Assembly (NCBI GenBank): GCA_964568845.1
Contig: CAZMSC010000026.1
Coordinates: forward strand, 1 to 18,047
Source: DTBU01 sp964568845
Lineage (GTDB): Archaea > Thermoproteota > CALKCG01 > B24
Direction of reading: 5' to 3'
Length of the DNA stretch: 18,047 nucleotides
Below are positions 13,098-18,047 of this stretch, in pieces. Below the pieces are notes generated by a model. That model saw only the letters and a list, made by a program, of their open reading frames with translations. It made no database searches and was not told where the DNA came from. Positions within the stretch are counted from its first letter, which is position 1. Every line of letters begins with the position of its first letter. The translations under genes were made by a program, and so were the position numbers.

Positions 13098-14024
13098 TTG
13101 GAGGAGAAGCCTTTAGTCTACAGGATTTACCCGTTTACCGCCATAAGGGAGTATGTAGCAGGGCTTATGCTCCTCATACTCGGGTTTAGAATGGTGCTCT
13201 TCATATCCTCCACAGTGACAGACCTAGACTTGGCTTTAACGTTAGCCCTCATCATAGCCGTATTTGCCGTCTGGAGGGTTAAAGAGATAAAGCCAACAAC
13301 CGCAGGCGTAGTGAGAATCCTACTACTGCTCTTAATAGTACTATCCCCAGTCATAGCCGTACAATACGTAAAATTCTACAGACCACCCCAATGGCTTATG
13401 GAGCTCTGGAACAACACAGTCCAAGGCTTCAACCTATTCTCTAAAACGCCAGTCCTATTCCCAGCCATGGTGACAACAGTCTTCATAATAGGTTTAACGG
13501 CAATACTATACGGCGTTGTAATAACCATAAGCTACAAGATAATTTTGACGGAGCGCGACATAACGATTGAAAGGTCTCTACCCATGGAGGCGAGCTACAA
13601 GATCCCAATAGACCACATAGTCAGCATAGAAGTCATTCAATCAAAGATCGGGAAACGTTTAAACTATGGAAACGTCCTCGTAGTGACAAATGGAATGGGT
13701 ACAATACTACTGCCTAAGATCGAAAGGCCTGAAGAGTTCAGAAACCTCGTAGTTGAACGATACGCTAAGATTAAGACTGGAGCTGAACCGATAAATGAAG
13801 CAGGCATCACCATTAGAGAATACCCCGTTAAAAGCGTGAAGGTATCTGAAGGCTCTACATGCCCCATATGTCTAAACCCCATATTGACCTCTCCTTCAAA
13901 CGAAGTGTATATATCTATATGCCCGTTCTGCCTATCCGTCTTCCACCTACGCTGCCTACACAGGTGGATGGAGGAGAACGGCCGTAAATGTCCCAACTGT
14001 GGGAGGGAGTTTAAACCAGCATGA
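13098..14024 (+). CDS. Membrane protein with PH-like domain and C-terminal RING-like (C4HC3) zinc domain
   Basis: A 308-residue protein. Four membrane helices lie near 18-38, 44-60, 70-90 and 122-145. Residues 146-226 (SYKIILTERDITIERS ... IDHIVSIEV ... RPEEFRNLV) resemble the bacterial PH-like domain of YdbS/DUF304 membrane proteins. The C-terminal 60 residues hold a cross-brace-like zinc motif: C255-x2-C258-x16-C275-x2-C278-x4-H283-x2-C286-x11-C298-x2-C301, with a Trp at 290 as in RING-type E3 ligases (FHLRCLHRW). Ligand order C4HC3 equals RING-CH or PHD domains rather than classic RING-H2. The zinc domain would face the cytoplasm. It lies 49 nt upstream of the pilus ATPase gene, so a link to pilus assembly or turnover is inferred from position only. 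Start is TTG 13098, with AAGGGG upstream. Confidence 0.8.
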   Translation: MEEKPLVYRIYPFTAIREYVAGLMLLILGFRMVLFISSTVTDLDLALTLALIIAVFAVWRVKEIKPTTAGVVRILLLLLIVLSPVIAVQYVKFYRPPQWLMELWNNTVQGFNLFSKTPVLFPAMVTTVFIIGLTAILYGVVITISYKIILTERDITIERSLPMEASYKIPIDHIVSIEVIQSKIGKRLNYGNVLVVTNGMGTILLPKIERPEEFRNLVVERYAKIKTGAEPINEAGITIREYPVKSVKVSEGSTCPICLNPILTSPSNEVYISICPFCLSVFHLRCLHRWMEENGRKCPNCGREFKPA

Positions 14025-14033
14025 TTAAACAAA

Positions 14034-14066
14034 CTTTAAATATACGTGAGGTGTAATTGGAGGTGG
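14034..14066 (+). promoter_or_regulatory. TATA-like box and ribosome site ahead of the ATPase gene
   Basis: CTTTAAATATA (14034-14044) looks like a TATA box, but a transcript starting 26 nt later would lose the GGAGGTGG ribosome site at 14059-14066. Readthrough from the RING gene therefore seems the main source of ATPase mRNA. Confidence 0.4.
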
Positions 14067-14073
14067 TAGGGTT

Positions 14074-15759
14074 TTGTCCAAGAAAGTAACAAGTCGTATG
14101 CGTACTCTCTCTTCAATATTTAGAAGAGCTACACCTGAAATAGTGAAGAAGCAGGTTAAACTACCTTACACATTCAAACCGATACTTCCAGAGTACCAGA
14201 TAGTTGAAACATACTGGATCAGAGAGCCCTTTTCAAAGGTAACCATAGCCTCAATACCCGAGCTCGGAGGAGCATACTCCTACTTCGTATCCGAAGTAGA
14301 GCTCCTAGAAGAGGAGAGGAAGGCCACAGACAAACTCATAGAAATACTCTCAGCCGAGCTTAAACCTCCAACAGTAGAAGAAGAAGTAGACCTTAGAAAA
14401 CACGTCCTAGCAGAAGCCGAAAACATGATAAGCAAATACCGCTCAACCCTAGCAATAGCCAAGGAGAGCAAAGACAAAATACTATACTACGTTGAAAGAG
14501 ACCTCTTAGGGTTCGGACCTATACATACGATGGTTTTAGACCCTAGGATAGAAGACATATCCTGCGAAGGCGTAGACACCCCGGTCTACGTCTGGCATAG
14601 AGACTACGAAGGACTACCTTCAAACCTAGTATTCCTAGACGGCAAACACCTAGACGACCTCATAGTTAAACTCGCCCACATAGGCGGCAAACACGTCTCA
14701 ACGGCATTCCCAATAGTAGACACGATGATATACGGAAAACACAGATTCGTAGCAACATTCAAACGCGAAGTCACACCTAAAGGATCGACGTTCACTATAA
14801 GGAAGTTCAGGGAAAAACCCCTATCCATAGTTGAACTGGTTAAATCACATACGTTAACGGCTAGGATGGCCGCCTACTTCTGGCTCCTCCTAGAAAACAG
14901 AATGTCGATAATCATAATAGGAGGAACTGGAGCAGGTAAGACAACGCTTCTAAACGGGCTTGCAAGCCTAATAAACCCAGCTATGAAAATATGCACAGTA
15001 GAGGAAATAGCGGAGTTAAACCTATCCCATGAAAACTGGGTTCAATTCGTCAGCCGTGAAAGCTACGGTATTGGAGGCGCAGCTTCAAGCGCCATACCGC
15101 TATTCAGCCTAGTAAAGACAACGCTCAGGTACAGGCCAGACTACATAGTGGTTGGAGAAGTCAGAGGGGAGGAGGCCTTCGTACTATTCCAAGCCCTAGC
15201 CACGGGGCACGGTGGAATGTGTACACTACACGCTGAAGACGTAGACTACGCGATCAAAAGACTTACAAGCCCACCTATGAACGTAGCCGAAGTATACATA
15301 CCTCTGATGAACGTAGTAGCTGAAGTCGAAAGAGTGCACCTACCAAAGCCTGTAAGCGGGTCTCTGTTCGGAAGAAGGGTTAGAGAAGTCTCAGAAGTCA
15401 TAAGCCACAAAGAGTTCACGAAAGTCTTCAACTGGAACCCTCTAACAGACGACTTCTCATCTAGACTTGAAGAGAGCATACTCCTCAGAAAGATATCTCT
15501 AAGGACTGGTAAAGACTTCCAAGACCTAATAGACGAAATAGATAGGAGAGAAGTAGTGATCAAATGGATGGTTGAAAAGGGGATACTCCAAACAGAAGAC
15601 GTAGCAAAAGTAATATCCCAATACTACATATCGCCAGAAGCAATGTACAACATAGCCTCCATGGAGCTAGCGACACCGATAAAACTCAAAATACCCACCA
15701 CGACAAAAATAGCTGAAAACCCATCTAAAGAAGGGGAGAAAAGCAACATACCCTCATAA
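14074..15759 (+). CDS. Type II/IV secretion ATPase (PilB/TadA/ArlI family), pilus assembly motor
   Basis: A 561-residue cytoplasmic ATPase. After an N-terminal domain (DLLGFGPIHTMVLDPRIEDI is the usual entry to the core) come GGTGAGKTT at 283-291 (Walker A), EEIAEL (Asp-box region), YIVVGEVRGEEA at 357-368 (Walker B with E362) and ATGHGGMCTLHAED at 376-389 (His box). These are all the catalytic elements of hexameric VirB11-like motors. Length fits archaeal ArlI/AapE-type proteins, with a slightly long, low-complexity tail (TTTKIAENPSKEGEKSNIPS). It would drive pilin insertion together with the platform protein at 6444, although it is encoded in a separate unit 1.2 kb after the operon. TTG start, GGAGGTGG 7 nt upstream. 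Confidence 0.95.
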   Translation: MSKKVTSRMRTLSSIFRRATPEIVKKQVKLPYTFKPILPEYQIVETYWIREPFSKVTIASIPELGGAYSYFVSEVELLEEERKATDKLIEILSAELKPPTVEEEVDLRKHVLAEAENMISKYRSTLAIAKESKDKILYYVERDLLGFGPIHTMVLDPRIEDISCEGVDTPVYVWHRDYEGLPSNLVFLDGKHLDDLIVKLAHIGGKHVSTAFPIVDTMIYGKHRFVATFKREVTPKGSTFTIRKFREKPLSIVELVKSHTLTARMAAYFWLLLENRMSIIIIGGTGAGKTTLLNGLASLINPAMKICTVEEIAELNLSHENWVQFVSRESYGIGGAASSAIPLFSLVKTTLRYRPDYIVVGEVRGEEAFVLFQALATGHGGMCTLHAEDVDYAIKRLTSPPMNVAEVYIPLMNVVAEVERVHLPKPVSGSLFGRRVREVSEVISHKEFTKVFNWNPLTDDFSSRLEESILLRKISLRTGKDFQDLIDEIDRREVVIKWMVEKGILQTEDVAKVISQYYISPEAMYNIASMELATPIKLKIPTTTKIAENPSKEGEKSNIPS

Positions 15760-16230
15760 ACCATTGTCGGATAATCAACATTTTACCAAAGGCTCGAATT
15801 CTAGGCTACATAGTCGTTTATAGTCGTGCGTAACCTTTCCCCTCGATCAACCCATCGAAGCCTTTTTAGAACCCTACTCGCATCTGAAGGTTTAATACAG
15901 CTACCGTATCCGTTACTAAATCGCATTTTCCACATCTAATAAGCCTACCCCATGGGAAGCCATGCCTCCAGAGCAGAGGGGAAGGGTTAAACCCCTCTCC
16001 TATCTTATTTGTTGAAATTTGAATAGACTTTCCGAGATAATTTAACCTTGAAGAACGAACTTAAAAGCCTCCTCTTTAAGCTTGAATTATTCGTTGACTA
16101 GGACCTATGGAGCTTCTACAGGAACTCTGCAACTCTTGGCCGCTTCCACAGCCTATAGACATCGCTTTTAGAACGTCGAAGACCTACCCGTCAGCAGCCT
16201 GAAAGTATTACAGAACAACATATGGAAAAG
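15760..16230. other. Long intergenic region between the ATPase and the peptide-binding protein
   Basis: About 470 nt without a supported gene. It includes a hairpin at 15975-15998 and a 31-codon ORF (16107-16202) lacking a good ribosome site. A tRNA or box C/D RNA was looked for and not seen. Confidence 0.45.
15975..15998 (+). repeat. Inverted repeat: 7-bp stem with nested alternative hairpin
   Basis: AGAGGGG pairs with CCCCTCT across a 10-nt loop, and an inner GGGTT-A-AACCC forms a competing stem. T-rich sequence follows at 16001-16012. It may be a terminator or an RNA element; it lies 216 nt after the ATPase stop. Confidence 0.5.
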
Positions 16231-16239
16231 CTTATAAAT
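16231..16239 (+). promoter_or_regulatory. TATA box of the peptide-binding protein gene
   Basis: CTTATAAAT is preceded by GGAAAAG, a BRE-like A-rich stretch. A transcript start near 16260 would leave a leader of about 14 nt with GAGGG (16262-16266) 7 nt before the ATG. Confidence 0.65.
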
Positions 16240-16273
16240 AATGCGGGTGTTAAAATTTTCCGAGGGAAATTTT

Positions 16274-18047
16274 ATGAAACTCAAAACTGGTATATTGGTA
16301 ATCGTCCTCTTGGCTTCGCTGTTCTCCAGCCTACTTTCAACCAGCATTCCAGTCTCCACAGCTCAAGCGCCGCCTAAGGGACCTTGGGTTGACGAAGTGG
16401 ACTTTTTCGTAGAGACAGATGAAGCGAAGACAATAGACATGTTGCTGAAGAACGAGATACAAGTATACTTCAGAGACATAAGAGACCCGGGATTGTTCAA
16501 GACTGTGAAAGCCTCACCAGACCTATGGTATGCTACATCCTTCGGACTATACTTCGAACTAACCTTCAACCCAGTGGGTCCAGAATTCCCGGCGACGGGT
16601 AAGTTAAACCCATTCGCCGTCCCGAGGATAAGGGAAGCCATGAACTACCTAGTGGATAGAAACTACATAGTTGACGAGATAATGGCCGGTATGGCTGTAC
16701 CCAGATACACCTGTATAACACCAGCGTTCCCAGACTACGCGAGATACGCCGACACAATGAAGGAAATAGAATCAAGGTACAGCTACGACTTAGATAAGGC
16801 TAGAGAAATAATCGCCGAGGAGATGATCAAACTCGGCGCAGAACTAGTAGGCGGAAAATGGTACTACAAAGGCGAACCCGTAACGATAATCTTCCTAATA
16901 AGAGTGGAAGACCAGAGGAGAGCGATAGGCGACTACGTAGCCTCACAGCTTGAAAAGCTGGGATTCACAGTCGATAGACAGTATAAGACCAGCAGAGAAG
17001 CATCACCTATATGGATTAGAGGAAACCCGGCGGACGGTAAGTTTCACATATACACGGGCGGATGGATAACAACACTAGTCTCCAGAGACGAATCAGACAA
17101 CTTCGGCTTCTTCTACACGCCGAGGGGAGGTATGGGACCGCTATGGAGCGCCTACAAGCCAAGCCCAGAATTCGACTACGTAGCCGGTAGACTATGGGCT
17201 AGAGACTTCGCCACCATGGATGAGAGGAACGAGCTGATGAAGAAGGCTCTGGAACTTTCAATGGAGGATTCTGTAAGAGTGTGGCTGGTCAGTCAAGTCG
17301 CCCCATGGCCGGCTAGAAAAGAAATATCCTTAACATACGACTTGTCCGCCGGTTTTTCAGGTGCAAGGCTTTGGCCATACACGATTAGATACGTCGATCA
17401 AGTCGGCGGAACTGTTAAAATAGCATCCACGGACATACTCGTAGACCCCGTGAATCCGGTTGGAGGAAGCAACTGGATATACGATGCGATGTACTACCGT
17501 GCACTATCAGACCCAGCGGTTATACCCGATCCATTCACTGGACTGTACTGGCCTCAGAGGGTTGCGAAGGCCGAAGTCTACGCCTTAGAGGGGTTGCCTA
17601 TAGCCGTTACCTTAGACTGGGTCTCTCTAAAATTCGTTAAAAGCATCGATGTGCCGCCGGATGCATGGTACGACTGGGACGCCGAGAAACAGGAGATCGT
17701 TTACGCACCTCCTGGAACAACCGCGAAGACGAAGACAGTGGTCTACTACGACGATAGCATATTCGAAATGACTTACCACGATGGAAGCAAATTCTCACTG
17801 GCAGACATAGTGTTCAGCTATATACTGACCTTCGACAGAGCTAAGCCTGAAAGCCCCGTATACGACGAGTCCTATCTGCCGGCGTTTGAAGCCTTCAGAG
17901 AATACTTTAAAGGCTTTAGAATCGTAAGCGAAGAACCACTAATCATAGAGTACTACTCAGACGCCCTGTACCTAGATGCCGAGCAGATAGCTGCATCCGC
18001 CGCCAGCGCCTTCTACCCAGACTACGCATACGGCCCTGGACCGTGGC
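16274..18047 (+). CDS. ABC transporter substrate-binding protein, family 5 (oligopeptide type), 3' end outside window
   Basis: 591 residues are visible and the frame is open at the window end. Residues 1-32 are a Sec-type signal peptide (KLKTGILVIVLLASLFSSLL), with cleavage near AQA, so the mature protein is extracellular. There is no lipobox Cys and no class III site. AMNYLVDRNYIVDEIMAGMA (about 122-141) and YDLDKAREIIAEEM match the late part of SBP_bac_5 proteins, whereas GGTVKIASTDILVDPVNPVG (about 378) and YHDGSKFSLADIVFSYILTF (about 500) match the early part, so the lobes appear in permuted order compared with DppA/OppA. Similar long archaeal proteins of roughly 900 residues are familiar. 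It should deliver peptides or other solutes to an ABC permease encoded downstream. It has its own promoter and is not part of the pilus unit. Confidence 0.88.
   Translation, partial: MKLKTGILVIVLLASLFSSLLSTSIPVSTAQAPPKGPWVDEVDFFVETDEAKTIDMLLKNEIQVYFRDIRDPGLFKTVKASPDLWYATSFGLYFELTFNPVGPEFPATGKLNPFAVPRIREAMNYLVDRNYIVDEIMAGMAVPRYTCITPAFPDYARYADTMKEIESRYSYDLDKAREIIAEEMIKLGAELVGGKWYYKGEPVTIIFLIRVEDQRRAIGDYVASQLEKLGFTVDRQYKTSREASPIWIRGNPADGKFHIYTGGWITTLVSRDESDNFGFFYTPRGGMGPLWSAYKPSPEFDYVAGRLWARDFATMDERNELMKKALELSMEDSVRVWLVSQVAPWPARKEISLTYDLSAGFSGARLWPYTIRYVDQVGGTVKIASTDILVDPVNPVGGSNWIYDAMYYRALSDPAVIPDPFTGLYWPQRVAKAEVYALEGLPIAVTLDWVSLKFVKSIDVPPDAWYDWDAEKQEIVYAPPGTTAKTKTVVYYDDSIFEMTYHDGSKFSLADIVFSYILTFDRAKPESPVYDESYLPAFEAFREYFKGFRIVSEEPLIIEYYSDALYLDAEQIAASAASAFYPDYAYGPGPW

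Noticed and set aside
6444..15759. Archaellum (arl/fla) operon
   Set aside because: Only the ArlI- and ArlJ-type proteins are seen; ArlH, ArlX/CDE, ArlF and ArlG are not recognisable and gene order differs.
16107..16202. Small ORF of 31 codons upstream of the peptide-binding protein
   Set aside because: No well-spaced ribosome site or TATA box, and the product has no recognisable pattern; likely chance.
15760..16273. tRNA or structured RNA gene in the long spacer
   Set aside because: No cloverleaf, TTCRA box or CCA-proximal stem could be traced; only one simple hairpin is visible.
16274..18047. Link of the peptide-binding protein to the pilus as a Sulfolobus-type bindosome
   Set aside because: Bindosome proteins carry class III signal peptides; this one has an ordinary Sec signal and its own promoter 0.5 kb away, so simple neighbourhood is the better explanation.

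Overview
The window looks like archaeal chromosome, most likely from a thermophilic member of the Thermoproteota (TACK group), although the sequence alone does not fix the lineage. The evidence is archaeal TATA boxes ahead of most transcription units, GGAGG-type ribosome sites, frequent TTG starts, class III (archaellin/pilin-type) signal peptides, a PaREP1-family relic and an AbrB/PIN toxin-antitoxin pair. No tRNA, rRNA, CRISPR array or insertion sequence was seen.

Layout. 1-873: C-terminal part of a secreted or membrane protein (Ig-like domain, CFI-box, membrane segments). 874-2166: a T-rich spacer and two small pilin-like genes. 2383-2896 (minus): a retropepsin-like protein whose catalytic Asp position reads Asn, perhaps with a tiny gene in front. 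3045-3466: a broken PaREP1 gene. 3794-4476: VapBC. 4787-5212: a small membrane protein with an HExxH motif. 5329-6270 (minus): a membrane-anchored coiled-coil protein that ends in the same beta domain as the two pilins. 6444-12884: a tight six-gene operon. 13098-15759: a membrane protein with a C-terminal RING-like zinc domain, then the secretion ATPase. 16274 to the end: a long oligopeptide-binding protein of an ABC transporter, cut by the window edge.

The central system is an archaeal type IV pilus-like machine. The parts are a two-domain TadC/ArlJ-type platform (6444), a PilB/ArlI-type ATPase (14074), two small pilins (1194, 1711), a pilin encoded directly after the platform (8265) and four larger pilin-like or monotopic surface subunits (9012, 9611, 11251, 11745). 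The divergent coiled-coil protein is probably an accessory anchor or tip. ArlH, ArlX, ArlF/G and a prepilin peptidase are not recognisable here, so this does not look like an archaellum. The remote pilin gene at 1194 and the main operon share an almost identical TATA-region module, which suggests co-regulation.

The most interesting points are: the 1194 pilin appears mosaic, its last 24 codons and 3' flank nearly matching the gene at 5329; a pilin-type domain sits on a TM plus coiled-coil stalk; a C4HC3 RING-like domain is encoded next to the pilus ATPase; a short leader ORF with a perfect ribosome site precedes that unit; and the substrate-binding protein seems to have its lobes in permuted order. 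Functional roles are inferred from family resemblance and gene context.
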